Source: CANGYM01 sp044372405
GTDB lineage: Bacteria > Pseudomonadota > Alphaproteobacteria > JAJTHO01 > CANGYM01
Assembly: GCA_044372405.1 (NCBI GenBank)
Contig: JBILRW010000006.1
Location: forward strand, 1 to 61,912
Length of the DNA: 61,912 nucleotides
Direction of reading: 5' to 3'
This document shows positions 7,143-16,238 of this stretch, in pieces. Every line of letters starts with the position of its first letter. Position 1 is the first letter of the stretch. Under the pieces are notes generated by a model. It was not told the origin of the DNA, did not search any database, and saw only the letters and a program-made list of their open reading frames with translations. Made by a program: the position numbers and the translations under genes.

Positions 7143-9032
7143 TTATTTTAACACCCCCCGCACCCTGTCCACAATGGCCCGGGCCGACAGGCCGCACGTT
7201 TCCCACTGGGCCTCTGGCGTGTCGTGATCCAGGAAGACATCCGGCAAAATCAAGGGGGTGATGGTGGATAGGGTTCGGTGCAGGTTTTGGCGCATCAGAA
7301 AATCCAGGACGTGACTGGCAAAACCGCCCAGGCTGGCTTCCTCCACAATGATCAGGTGCTGGTGGTGGCGGGCCAGTTGGGTGATCAGGGCCTGATCCAA
7401 TGGTTTTTGAAAACGGGCATCGGCCAGGGTGATGGTGAGGTTGTGCTGGTTTTTTAGGATGTTGGCGGCCTCTTGACAGGCCGAGAGGCGCGTGCCGTAA
7501 CTAAGAATCGCCACCGTATCCCCGGATTGCAGGATACGGCCTTTTCCCAATGTTAGCGGCGCGGGCTCTGGCAGGGCCACACCGGTGCCGGAGCCTCTGG
7601 GGTACCGCACCGCGCTGGGGGCATCGTCAATGGCGGCGGCGGTGGCGATCATGCGCACCAATTCGCCCTCATCGGCGGGGGCCATCAGGACAAAATGGGG
7701 CAGCGTGCCCAAGAACACTGGATCAAAACTACCCGCATGGGTGGCCCCATCGGCCCCCACCAGGCCCGCCCGGTCAATCATAAACCGCACGGGCAGTTTT
7801 TGAATGGCCACATCGTGAACCACTTGGTCATAGGCGCGTTGCAAAAACGTGGAATAAAGGGCGACAAAGGGCTTCATTCCCTCGCACGCCAACCCGGCCG
7901 CAAAGGTCACCGCGTGCTGTTCCGCAATGCCCACATCAAAACAACGATCGGGAAAGGCCTTGGCCAGGGCATCCAGCCCCGTACCCGTGGGCATGGCGGC
8001 GGTAATGCCCACGATGGTGGGGTCATGTTCCGCCAATTTAACCAGCGTTTTGCCAAAAACCGACGTATAACTGGGGGCGGCGGGCTTGGCGGGGGCGGCC
8101 TGTCCGGTGGCCACATCAAAACGGGTGACGCCGTGGAATTTATCGGCAGAGGCCTCCGCCGGGGCATAGCCCTTGCCCTTTTGCGTGACAACGTGCAGCA
8201 AGACGGGGCGGTCAATATCCGTATCGCGAATGTTTTTCAGCAGCGGAATTAGGGCGTCCAAGCGGTGCCCATCCACGGGGCCCACATAATAAAACCCCAG
8301 TTCCTCAAACAACGTTCCCCCCACCATCAGGCCGCGGGTGAATTCTTCAGCCCGCTTCGCCGCCACCATGACGGATTTGGGCAGTTTTTCGCCAAAGCCC
8401 TTCACGACCTCCCGCAAGGATCGATAGGATTTTGAGGAGATGAGGCGCGAGAGATAATGACTCATGGCCCCCACCGGCGGCGCGATGGACATATCGTTAT
8501 CATTGAGCACCACCAACATTTTGTGGCACAACGCCCCTGCGTTGTTCATGGCCTCAAAGGCCATCCCAGCACTCATGGCCCCATCACCGATGACAGCAAT
8601 GGCGTGATCCAGGGGTCTATGCTGCAAAATTTGTCCCACACGCATACCCAGGGCCGCCGAAATCGACGTTGAGCTATGCCCCGCGCCAAAGGCATCGTAG
8701 GGGCTTTCGGATCGTTTGGTAAACCCCGACAATCCCCCCGCCTGGCGCAAGGTGGGCATCAATTTTCGCCGTCCCGTCAGCATTTTGTGGATATAGGCCT
8801 GGTGCCCAACATCCCAAATGATTTTATCCTGCGGCGCGTGAAACACATAGTGCAGCGCCACCGTTAATTCCACCACACCCAAATTCGCCCCCAAGTGTCC
8901 ACCGGTTTGCGACACGACCTCAATAACTTCCGCACGCAGCTCGGCGGCCAGGGCGGGCAAGTCCCCTTCATCCAGAGTTTTTAAATCCTGGGAGGTGTTT
9001 AGGCGATCCAAAAAAGGTGTGGACAAGGTCAT
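7143..9032 (-). CDS. dxs: 1-deoxy-D-xylulose-5-phosphate synthase Dxs
   Basis: The first enzyme of the MEP isoprenoid pathway joins pyruvate and glyceraldehyde 3-phosphate using thiamine diphosphate. At 629 aa it is of normal length. Visible features are DVGHQAYIHKMLTGR, the thiamine diphosphate motif GDGAMSAGMAFEAMN near 150, the transketolase-type central domain with DVGIAEQHAVTFAAGLA, and a C-terminal domain ending ARAIVDRVRGVLK. It acts with dxr (57-58 kb) to feed uppS. It stands alone here, and no xseB or ispA is adjacent. Confidence 0.97.
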   Translation of the reverse strand: MTLSTPFLDRLNTSQDLKTLDEGDLPALAAELRAEVIEVVSQTGGHLGANLGVVELTVALHYVFHAPQDKIIWDVGHQAYIHKMLTGRRKLMPTLRQAGGLSGFTKRSESPYDAFGAGHSSTSISAALGMRVGQILQHRPLDHAIAVIGDGAMSAGMAFEAMNNAGALCHKMLVVLNDNDMSIAPPVGAMSHYLSRLISSKSYRSLREVVKGFGEKLPKSVMVAAKRAEEFTRGLMVGGTLFEELGFYYVGPVDGHRLDALIPLLKNIRDTDIDRPVLLHVVTQKGKGYAPAEASADKFHGVTRFDVATGQAAPAKPAAPSYTSVFGKTLVKLAEHDPTIVGITAAMPTGTGLDALAKAFPDRCFDVGIAEQHAVTFAAGLACEGMKPFVALYSTFLQRAYDQVVHDVAIQKLPVRFMIDRAGLVGADGATHAGSFDPVFLGTLPHFVLMAPADEGELVRMIATAAAIDDAPSAVRYPRGSGTGVALPEPAPLTLGKGRILQSGDTVAILSYGTRLSACQEAANILKNQHNLTITLADARFQKPLDQALITQLARHHQHLIIVEEASLGGFASHVLDFLMRQNLHRTLSTITPLILPDVFLDHDTPEAQWETCGLSARAIVDRVRGVLK

Positions 9033-9098
9033 GGGGGCGGATATAGCACACTTGGGGGTGGCTTGGGTAGATGCAATTAAAAAATTGTTTTTAAATGA

Positions 9099-9434
9099 TT
9101 ATTGCAAGTATAAATGCAACAGAGCGTTTTCTTCAAAGGCAAAGGCGTTTAGCGCAGGAAGCGCGCTCTGTACAAAATCAATCAAGGCCTGGGCCGTCAT
9201 GTTTCCGGTGCGTAGCCAGATGATTTTGGGTGGTGGGCCATACAGAAGGGAAAGGTGGTAAAAGTCTTTATCCTTCGTCATTAAGGTGAAGCCGTGATCT
9301 CGCGCATACTGCCAAAGCTCACGATCATGGGCACGTTCAAGTCCCAAATCCATCACATGAAACGCTGCATCGAAATTTTTGGCTAAAACCAGGGTCAAAC
9401 GTGGGGGCAAATTGTGATCCAACAGGATTTTCAC
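9099..9434 (-). CDS. DUF5615 PIN-like toxin
   Basis: This 111-aa protein fits the DUF5615 PIN-like family, predicted ribonuclease toxins. It begins MKILLDHNLPPRL with the first acidic site (LLDHNL), has a central TLMTKDKDF acidic motif, and ends with a hydrophobic segment. It overlaps the DUF433 gene by 4 nt (ATGA), the usual antitoxin-first arrangement for this module. Family knowledge predicts an RNase blocked by the upstream protein; its targets are unknown. All motifs look intact. Confidence 0.85.
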   Translation of the reverse strand: MKILLDHNLPPRLTLVLAKNFDAAFHVMDLGLERAHDRELWQYARDHGFTLMTKDKDFYHLSLLYGPPPKIIWLRTGNMTAQALIDFVQSALPALNAFAFEENALLHLYLQ

Positions 9435-9658
9435 GACAGAGGCGCCATAACAACAACGGGTTGTCTGGCCTCATTGGCAGCATAAACCAGACAAGCATGG
9501 ATATCATCCGGTGTCAAAAAGGGAAATTCACGCACCACATCATCCGGGGACATGCCCGCCGCTAAATAAGATAACACATCAGCAACTGTTATGCGCATAC
9601 CGCGAATACAGGGCTGGCCACTGCGCTTTCCCATTTCCAGAGTGATTTCTGATGTCAT
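9431..9658 (-). CDS. DUF433 antitoxin
   Basis: A 75-aa DUF433 family protein with the characteristic GQPCIRGMRITVADVLSYLA and the winged-helix segment MSPDDVVREFPFLTPDDI. Such proteins are DNA-binding antitoxins of DUF5615 toxins and usually repress their own operon. It is the first gene of the pair. Its 5' end faces the ftsI region on the opposite strand, so the start of ftsI must lie outside or across this gene. Confidence 0.87.
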   Translation of the reverse strand: MTSEITLEMGKRSGQPCIRGMRITVADVLSYLAAGMSPDDVVREFPFLTPDDIHACLVYAANEARQPVVVMAPLS

Positions 9659-9770
9659 GAGAACACTGTATCATGAAACCATGAAGAATGTCAAAATGGA
9701 CGTTTTTAAGCCCAAAGGTAAAGTCACCAACACCTTGAGAATCCCCCCTCGTCCCGTTATAGTCTACGCT

Positions 9771-11447
9771 ATGGTGAGAACAACAAAAAAATATCCTGCG
9801 AATCCTTTGGCCCTGGTGCGTCGTCGCCTGGTGATTGTTTTGTGTGGCTTGCTTTTGGTGATGCTGGTGATTGCCGGGCGGTTGGTGCAGTTGTCGTTGG
9901 GGGAAATGGGAAGCGATCCCTATGTCCCCGAGGCTGTCCCCAAGCGGGCCGATATTGTGGATCGGGAAGGGCGCTTGTTGGCCACGGATCTGATGACCTA
10001 TTCGGTGTATGCGAATCCTTCGCGGTTAAAAAATCCCGAAGAAACGGCTAAGGCTCTGTGCCGTGTCTTCAGCGCTCAAGAGTGCGCTTTGATTCGAAAT
10101 CAACTGAATTCAAAAAAACATTTTGTCTGGATTGCCCGTTATTTAACCCCCAAACAATTTTATGCCATTAATTATTTGGGGCTGCCGGGGATTGAGTCCT
10201 TTTATGAACCCCGTCGCATTTATCCCAAGGCCCGCTTGGCAGCCCACCTAATCGGCTATACCGATATAGACCGACGGGGACTCAGTGGCATTGAGCGGGC
10301 CTTTGATAAAAACCTGGTGGATCGCACAACGCCCCTGGTGCTCAGCGTGGATAGCCGTATTCAGGATTTAAGCATGCGCGCCCTCAAAGAGGCCATTGAA
10401 AAGCACAAAGCTGTGGCGGGCATGGTGGTGGTGGCCAGTGTGAAAACGGGGGATGTGTTGGCCCTGGGGTCCTATCCCGATTTTGATTTAAACGCCGTGC
10501 AACAAGCTACCGAGGATCAAAAACTCAACCGGCCCGTCACGGGGGTTTATGAAATGGGGTCCACGATGAAGAGCTTTTCCATCGCAACAGCCCTGGACGT
10601 GGGGGCCATTACCATGACGGATACCTTTCCCGTGGGGGAGCCCGTGAAAATTGGCCGCTTCACCATTCGTGATTTTAAACCCAAAAAAGGGAATATGACG
10701 GCGACGGAGGTGATGATCCATTCCTCCAACATCGGAACCGCCCATATTATCAGTCATGTTCGGGGGGAGGATCAGCAGCGTTTTTTAAAAAACTTTGGAC
10801 TTCTTGATCCGGCCAAGGTGCCTTTTGATGAAATTGGCAAACCTATGCTACCGGAAAATTGGAGCGAAGTGTACCGCACCACCGTAGCCTTTGGTCATGG
10901 CCTGTCCATTTCAGCCATGCAGGTGATTCAGGGGTTTTCGGCTCTGGTGAATAACGGCATGATGGTCCCCCTACATTTTGAAAAAACGGTGGGACCTGTG
11001 ACGGGGGTGCCGGTGATAAAACCTGAAACCTCGGCCATGATGCGAACGATTTTACGGGCTGTGGTGGCCTCTGGCACCGGGGGAAAATCGGATGTTCCCG
11101 GGTATGAGGTGGGCGGGAAAACGGGAACGGCCGAAAAAATTACGGGGCGGGGGTATAGTCGCAATAAGCGCATTGCCTCCTTCATTGCCGCCTATCCCAT
11201 GTCGGATCCCCAGGTTGTCATCTATGCCATGGTGGATGAACCCGTGCCCACCAAAGACACCTACGGTTATGCCACCGGGGGTTGGGTGGCGGCGCCCGTG
11301 GTGGCAAAAATTGTGGAACAGGCCTCTCCTCTCCTTGGGATTATCCCTAAACCTGTGATAGAACCGTCTGAGTCTCTTCCTTCTGATATCAACACTAACC
11401 CGGTTGCCGATGATGATGCCGTTTCTTTGTCCCCCGACGAACAATGA
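9771..11447 (+). CDS. ftsI: peptidoglycan transpeptidase FtsI (PBP class B)
   Basis: The septal D,D-transpeptidase that cross-links peptidoglycan at division. Taking the ATG at 9771 it has 558 residues: a short cytoplasmic tail, one membrane anchor at about 20-40 (LVIVLCGLLLVMLVIAG), the dimerisation domain, then the transpeptidase domain with STMK at 264-267, SSN at 318-320 and KTG at 450-452. No clear ribosome binding site was found. Starts at 9681 or 9696 would lengthen the tail and run nearer the DUF433 gene. It heads ftsI-murE-murF, but mraZ, rsmH and ftsL are not upstream. Confidence 0.94.
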   Translation: MVRTTKKYPANPLALVRRRLVIVLCGLLLVMLVIAGRLVQLSLGEMGSDPYVPEAVPKRADIVDREGRLLATDLMTYSVYANPSRLKNPEETAKALCRVFSAQECALIRNQLNSKKHFVWIARYLTPKQFYAINYLGLPGIESFYEPRRIYPKARLAAHLIGYTDIDRRGLSGIERAFDKNLVDRTTPLVLSVDSRIQDLSMRALKEAIEKHKAVAGMVVVASVKTGDVLALGSYPDFDLNAVQQATEDQKLNRPVTGVYEMGSTMKSFSIATALDVGAITMTDTFPVGEPVKIGRFTIRDFKPKKGNMTATEVMIHSSNIGTAHIISHVRGEDQQRFLKNFGLLDPAKVPFDEIGKPMLPENWSEVYRTTVAFGHGLSISAMQVIQGFSALVNNGMMVPLHFEKTVGPVTGVPVIKPETSAMMRTILRAVVASGTGGKSDVPGYEVGGKTGTAEKITGRGYSRNKRIASFIAAYPMSDPQVVIYAMVDEPVPTKDTYGYATGGWVAAPVVAKIVEQASPLLGIIPKPVIEPSESLPSDINTNPVADDDAVSLSPDEQ

Positions 11448-12873
11448 TCTGGCCCGTTTAGGGCTGGCTTTACCAGAAAAATTCCCCCGATTTTCGGGGA
11501 TCTCCTTTGATTCCCGGACGGTAAAGCCTGGCGATTTGTTTTTTGCCCTGGAGGGGAGAAAAGTTGACAGCACCACGTTTATCCCTGATGCGGTTGCCCG
11601 GGGCGCGGTGGCGGTGGTGGCCCCTTGCTCTGCTGGGGTTTCAACCCCTGTCCTTGTGGCCCCTTCGGTACGCCGTGTGCTGAGTCTTTTTTGCGCGGCG
11701 GCCTTTGCCCCCCAACCCAAAACCGTGGTGGCGGTGACGGGCACCAATGGCAAAACATCCGTGGCCAATTTTTGTCATCATTTGTGGATGAGCCTTGGTT
11801 TTCCGGCGGCGGCCATGGGGACGTTGGGGCTGCAAACCACGCTCGATTTTGTGCTCTCGGACAGCCTCACCACGCCGGATCCCATCGCGTTGCATCAACA
11901 ACTAAAGGCCTTGGCCGATCACAATATCCAGCATCTGGCGCTTGAGGCCTCCAGCCACGGCCTGGATCAATACCGTTTGGATGGTGTATCGTTGCAGGCG
12001 GCGGCCTGGACCAACTTTACCCAGGATCATCTGGATTATCACAAAACATTCGAGGCCTATTTCGCCGCCAAGTCACGGTTATTTTTAGAGATTTTAAAAC
12101 CCGGGCACCTGGCCGTTTTGGGGGCGGATTTGCCGGAATCGCTCGAGGCCGATTGTCGAACGCGGGGCCTTAAGGTTTTACGCATCGGGCGTGATTTATT
12201 CATGGCGGATTTGCGGCCTACGCCCGAAGGGTTGCAGATGGTTTTATCCTATCAGGGACAGACGGCCCCCCTGACTCTGCCGCTGTATGGGACGTTTCAG
12301 GCAGAAAATGTGGCAGCGGCCGTGGGTCTTTTGCTGGGATGTGGGTATGATTTTAGGGACATTGTGGCAGTCCTGCCCCAGTTGCGCGGTGTGGTGGGGC
12401 GCATGGAGCTTGTTCATCGTGGCGATTTTTCTGTGTTTGTGGATTATGCGCACACCCCAGATGCAATGGAAAAAGCGCTGCAGAATCTCCGGCCCCATAC
12501 AACAGGTCGCCTGATTGTAGTTTTTGGCTGTGGGGGCAATCGGGATGCGGGTAAGCGTCCCCTGATGGGCGGTATCGCCCATCGTTTGGCGGACCGTGTC
12601 TATATTACCGATGATAATCCCCGGTTTGAGGATCCATCGCTGATTCGTCGCGCCATTGTGTCTGCCTGTCCGGGGGGTATCGACATCGGGGATCGTGCCG
12701 CCGCGATTCATGCGGCCCTGGCAGAGGCCAAACCGGGCGATACTGTGATTGTCGCCGGAAAAGGGCATGAACAGGGCCAGGTGGTTCGGGATCAGACAAT
12801 GCCCTTTTCCGATCATGCCATGATTCGTTCTTTTTTTGGGGAGAGGCTTTATGACCTTATGGACCACAGCTGA
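11410..12873 (+). CDS. murE: UDP-MurNAc-tripeptide ligase MurE, meso-DAP type
   Basis: A cytoplasmic ligase that adds the third residue to the peptidoglycan precursor. The 487-aa protein has SGISFDSRTVKPGDLFFAL, the ATP loop GTNGKTS at about 111-117, the carbamylated-lysine region, and the DNPR specificity motif (TDDNPRFEDP). DNPR indicates meso-diaminopimelate, not lysine, so this is a Gram-negative-type wall. It overlaps the end of ftsI by about 38 nt. Several adjacent ATGs (11410, 11413, 11416) and a TTG at 11404 leave the exact start open. It is translated from one message with murF. Confidence 0.95.
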   Translation: MMMPFLCPPTNNDLARLGLALPEKFPRFSGISFDSRTVKPGDLFFALEGRKVDSTTFIPDAVARGAVAVVAPCSAGVSTPVLVAPSVRRVLSLFCAAAFAPQPKTVVAVTGTNGKTSVANFCHHLWMSLGFPAAAMGTLGLQTTLDFVLSDSLTTPDPIALHQQLKALADHNIQHLALEASSHGLDQYRLDGVSLQAAAWTNFTQDHLDYHKTFEAYFAAKSRLFLEILKPGHLAVLGADLPESLEADCRTRGLKVLRIGRDLFMADLRPTPEGLQMVLSYQGQTAPLTLPLYGTFQAENVAAAVGLLLGCGYDFRDIVAVLPQLRGVVGRMELVHRGDFSVFVDYAHTPDAMEKALQNLRPHTTGRLIVVFGCGGNRDAGKRPLMGGIAHRLADRVYITDDNPRFEDPSLIRRAIVSACPGGIDIGDRAAAIHAALAEAKPGDTVIVAGKGHEQGQVVRDQTMPFSDHAMIRSFFGERLYDLMDHS

Positions 12874-14179
12874 CATCAAGGCGGCGCTCTCTCTGAGACA
12901 TCCCCATTCCGTCAATATCACAGGGGTTTCCCTGGACACCCGAACGTTGAAGGCGGGGGATTTTTTTGTGTGCCTGCGCGGGGAAACCAGCGATGGTCAT
13001 GATTATATTGACACGGCTTTACAAGCCGGAGCGGGGGCGGTTTTATCGGAAAAGCCCCACCCGGATCCCCGCGTGATTCGGGTGGACAATACTTTTGAAG
13101 CTATGCAGGCCCTGGCCCGTTATCGACGGATCCAGCTGAACGATGCCTTTATCATCGGCATTACCGGCAGTGTGGGGAAAACAACCACCAAGGAACTCCT
13201 TCGCGTTATGCTGTCTGACCAGGGTGCGACGACGGCCACAACAGGCAATTACAACAACCATTTGGGGGTTCCGGTGACGTTGATGCGATCTCCTAAAACT
13301 GCATCTTTTGTGATTGTGGAAATGGGGATGAATCATGCGGGGGAATTGCGGAACCTAACCCATCTGGTCCGGCCCCATTTGGCCCTGGTCACCACGGTGG
13401 CGCCGTCGCATATTGGTCATTTTGCGTCCCTGCGGGATATTGCCCTGGCCAAGGCCGAGATTTATGAGGGGGTCACCTCTGGTGGTATAGCCCTTTACGG
13501 GGATGATCATGCCTATACCGATGTCCTTGATGTTGCGGCGCAGCAAAGTGGTGCCAGGCGTATTTTTTCTATTCCCACGAATAGCTTAACCGAAAGCGAT
13601 CATTTCGATTGGCAGGGCTTAACTTTTGATTTGGCTGATTATGCGGATGATCCTGCCTTAAAAGCCTGCATCGCCTGCGCTCTGGCTGTGGTGGCAGAAA
13701 CGGGGGCGAGCCTTCAGAAAGCCTATGAGGCTTTGTCTCAATTCGAACGCCCCAAGGGTCGGGGAAATATTATCGAAGTTAACGGCGTTCGCATCATCCA
13801 CGATGCCTATAATGCCTCTCCGGCCTCCATGCGGGCCGCTTTGCAGCGGTTGGCGGTGTTGCCGTGTTCGGGTCGCCGCATCGCATTGCTGGGGGATATG
13901 CTGGAAATGGGCAAACATAGTTCAGCGTATCATACGGCGCTGTTGGATGATCTTGTGGGCAAACCCATTGACACGGTTCATACCGTTGGTCCCGCCATGG
14001 CGGCCCTGCATGCCAAATTGCCAAAGCACCAACAGGGGCTGTGTGTTCCTGACGTGGAGGCCCTGATTGATGTATTTCAAAAATACCTGAAACCCAAGGA
14101 TTTGGTTTTGGTCAAGGGCTCCGCCGGTATGAAATTGGGGGGTGTGGTGGAAAAGATGGTGGACTCTTTTTCATCATAA
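12851..14179 (+). CDS. murF: UDP-MurNAc-tripeptide D-Ala-D-Ala ligase MurF
   Basis: This ligase attaches D-Ala-D-Ala to complete the UDP-MurNAc-pentapeptide. The 442-residue protein has the Mur N-terminal fold (GVSLDTRTLKAGDFFVCLRG), the P-loop GSVGKTT at about 106-112, and C-terminal AYNASPASM. GGGGAGAGG about 7 nt before the ATG at 12851 fixes the start inside the murE coding sequence, with a 23-nt overlap. The usual next dcw genes (mraY, murD, ftsW) are not downstream; a methyltransferase lies on the other strand. Confidence 0.95.
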   Translation: MTLWTTADIKAALSLRHPHSVNITGVSLDTRTLKAGDFFVCLRGETSDGHDYIDTALQAGAGAVLSEKPHPDPRVIRVDNTFEAMQALARYRRIQLNDAFIIGITGSVGKTTTKELLRVMLSDQGATTATTGNYNNHLGVPVTLMRSPKTASFVIVEMGMNHAGELRNLTHLVRPHLALVTTVAPSHIGHFASLRDIALAKAEIYEGVTSGGIALYGDDHAYTDVLDVAAQQSGARRIFSIPTNSLTESDHFDWQGLTFDLADYADDPALKACIACALAVVAETGASLQKAYEALSQFERPKGRGNIIEVNGVRIIHDAYNASPASMRAALQRLAVLPCSGRRIALLGDMLEMGKHSSAYHTALLDDLVGKPIDTVHTVGPAMAALHAKLPKHQQGLCVPDVEALIDVFQKYLKPKDLVLVKGSAGMKLGGVVEKMVDSFSS

Positions 14180-14193
14180 GCACCCCCTTCGTT

Positions 14194-14943
14194 TTATGAT
14201 TTTATGGCCACATACCGCAACCGCACATAGTCAGCCATCCAATGGCCCGATGCGTCCTGCAAAATGGGTTTTAATAATTCAGACGCATAATCAATAACGT
14301 TCTTTTTATCCTCAGGTGAGCATCCGCTAACAAAAGGACCGATAAAGGTCTGAAGCCAGCCAGCAATACCCTTTGGCAAGGGCGTTGGACGCGAAAAAAG
14401 TTGCATAACATCCACACGAAACCCTGCTTTTTCAAGACGGTTTGTTTGTTGATCAGGTGTTGGAAAATCCCACGGAAACGTCGAGGGCGCGGGAAGATTC
14501 AGTTTGTCCAAAGCCGCCAAAATGGCTGTGGAAAGTGCAGCAACGTTTCCAAAGCCCCCTTGTTCGACAACAAAACGTCCCCCCGATTTTAAAGACGTCG
14601 CCACATTGGCAATCACTTTTTCAGGGGAATGCATCCAGTGCATGGCCGCATTGGAAAAAACGGCATCGAATGTGTTGGGCATAGAAAGCTCGTGAGCATC
14701 CAGGCGAATGATATTGAGTCCCTTTTTTTCGGCTTCTGTAGCCAACGCATCATCGGGTTCTAGCCCTGTAACCTCTGCCCCAACGGCCAAAAGTTTAGAC
14801 GTTAAAACGCCATCGCCACACCCCAAATCCAGTATCCTTTCCCCCTTGCAAGGCGATAACAACGCTAAAACATCACCCCCAAGTTCCGGAACATAATCAG
14901 CGCATGTCTTATAGTCTGCGGCGTTCCATTTTTGTCCCAGCAT
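14194..14943 (-). CDS. SAM-dependent class I methyltransferase
   Basis: A 249-aa Rossmann-fold methyltransferase. Motif I is ILDLGCGDG at residues 37-45, followed by an acidic strand end (GLEPDD), DAHELSMPNTFDAVFSNAAMHW, and SLKSGGRFVVEQGG. This suits a small-molecule methyltransferase of the trans-aconitate/UbiE-like group, with no substrate visible. The ATG at 14943 has AAAGAGA upstream and all domain elements follow it; a longer reading to 15054 adds a tail without similarity. It is divergent from dnaN. Confidence 0.85.
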   Translation of the reverse strand: MLGQKWNAADYKTCADYVPELGGDVLALLSPCKGERILDLGCGDGVLTSKLLAVGAEVTGLEPDDALATEAEKKGLNIIRLDAHELSMPNTFDAVFSNAAMHWMHSPEKVIANVATSLKSGGRFVVEQGGFGNVAALSTAILAALDKLNLPAPSTFPWDFPTPDQQTNRLEKAGFRVDVMQLFSRPTPLPKGIAGWLQTFIGPFVSGCSPEDKKNVIDYASELLKPILQDASGHWMADYVRLRYVAIKS

Positions 14944-15072
14944 TTGGTGTCTCTTTTTCAAATTTTCTTTAAAAAAGTACCACGAAAGAATTTTGACGGC
15001 AACATTTTGGAAACATTCCCTTGAACTATAGGCTGATTTTGTGTATGCCTTCAATCCTTAAGTGAGGATTTT

Positions 15073-16233
15073 ATGATGAGCAGCACAACCGACACCCTGG
15101 CTTCCTTGAGCGATACGACGACGTTTTCCTTTGATGTGGAGCGCTCGGTTCTGGCCAAAGTTTTATCCCACCTGCAAAGCATTGTGGAAAAAAAGACCAC
15201 AATTCCCATTTTATCCAACGTTTTGCTGCGCCTGCAAAACGGCCAACTTTCGGCCACAGCCACCGATTTGGAATTGGATGTGATTGAGGCCGTGCCCGTT
15301 TTATCCCACGAATCCGGCAGCACCACCGTTCCCATTCACACGCTTTATGATATTGTACGCAAATTGCCTGATCAGGCCATGATGCACTTTTTGTGCGAGG
15401 ACACCCACATTAAATTGACGGCGGATCGGGCTAAATTCAGTATTCCAGCGTTGCCGGCCTCAGAATACCCCACCATCAGTCAACTGGCGGTGAAACACAC
15501 GCTAACCCTCAGCGCACAGGCGCTGAAAACATTATTGCAAAAAACCCGGTTTTGCATGTCTACGCTGGAAACACGTTATGCCCTGAATGGGGTTTATTGT
15601 CATACGGTGCAGCAGCCCAATGGACAGCGGACCCTGCGCATGGTGGCCCTGGACGGTCATCGTTTGGCCCTGGCCGACGCCGTTGTCAGCGACTGTCCCG
15701 ATTTTGAACCGTTTATTATTCCCAAAAAGGCTGTTAATGAACTGTGTCGCCTGCTGGAGGACCAAGACACCCCCGTTACCCTTTCCCTTTCCAACACCAA
15801 AATGTCTGTGGCCTGGGACCGGTTGTCTTTGTCCACCAAGCTCATCGACGATGCGTTTCCGGATTACAAACAGATTATCCCAAAAGAAAACACCCTGGCA
15901 TTAACCGTCAACACCACGGCCCTGAAACAGGCCGTGGATCGCGTGGCCACCATGACCACTGATAAATTTAACGGTATTTCCTTTAACATTCAGGGTCAGC
16001 AGATCGTGATTAATGCCACCAGCAGTGCGTACCGCGAAGGGACCGAAGAGATTGCCTGTGTCTTTAACGGTGATGACATGGCTATTAATTTCAACGCACG
16101 CTTTTTGCTGGATATTTTGTCCCAAATGAGCGGGGAAACAACCCTGTTTAACATCCGTGACAGCATGACCCCGGTAGTGCTGCGGGATGCGGCGTCTGAG
16201 GCCGCCCTGTTTGTCATGATGCCCCTGAGATAG
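15073..16233 (+). CDS. dnaN: DNA polymerase III beta sliding clamp DnaN
   Basis: The ring-shaped clamp tethers DNA polymerase III to the template. The 386-aa protein has the three-domain repeat and typical segments TTIPILSNVLLRL, PASEYPTI, and a C-terminal end MMPLR that forms the hydrophobic peptide-binding pocket edge. AGTGAGG precedes the tandem ATGs at 15073 and 15076. dnaA and recF are not adjacent; folC follows after 5 nt, so the two are probably cotranscribed. It is slightly longer than the usual 366-378 aa through an N-terminal extension. Confidence 0.97.
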   Translation: MMSSTTDTLASLSDTTTFSFDVERSVLAKVLSHLQSIVEKKTTIPILSNVLLRLQNGQLSATATDLELDVIEAVPVLSHESGSTTVPIHTLYDIVRKLPDQAMMHFLCEDTHIKLTADRAKFSIPALPASEYPTISQLAVKHTLTLSAQALKTLLQKTRFCMSTLETRYALNGVYCHTVQQPNGQRTLRMVALDGHRLALADAVVSDCPDFEPFIIPKKAVNELCRLLEDQDTPVTLSLSNTKMSVAWDRLSLSTKLIDDAFPDYKQIIPKENTLALTVNTTALKQAVDRVATMTTDKFNGISFNIQGQQIVINATSSAYREGTEEIACVFNGDDMAINFNARFLLDILSQMSGETTLFNIRDSMTPVVLRDAASEAALFVMMPLR

Positions 16234-16238
16234 GGACC

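Noticed and set aside
7143..9032. Frameshift or degeneration in dxs
   Set aside because: The frame is continuous at 629 aa with all thiamine-diphosphate motifs.
11052..11768. 238-codon minus-strand frame across ftsI-murE
   Set aside because: Antisense to two well-supported genes; Arg/Gly-rich shadow composition.
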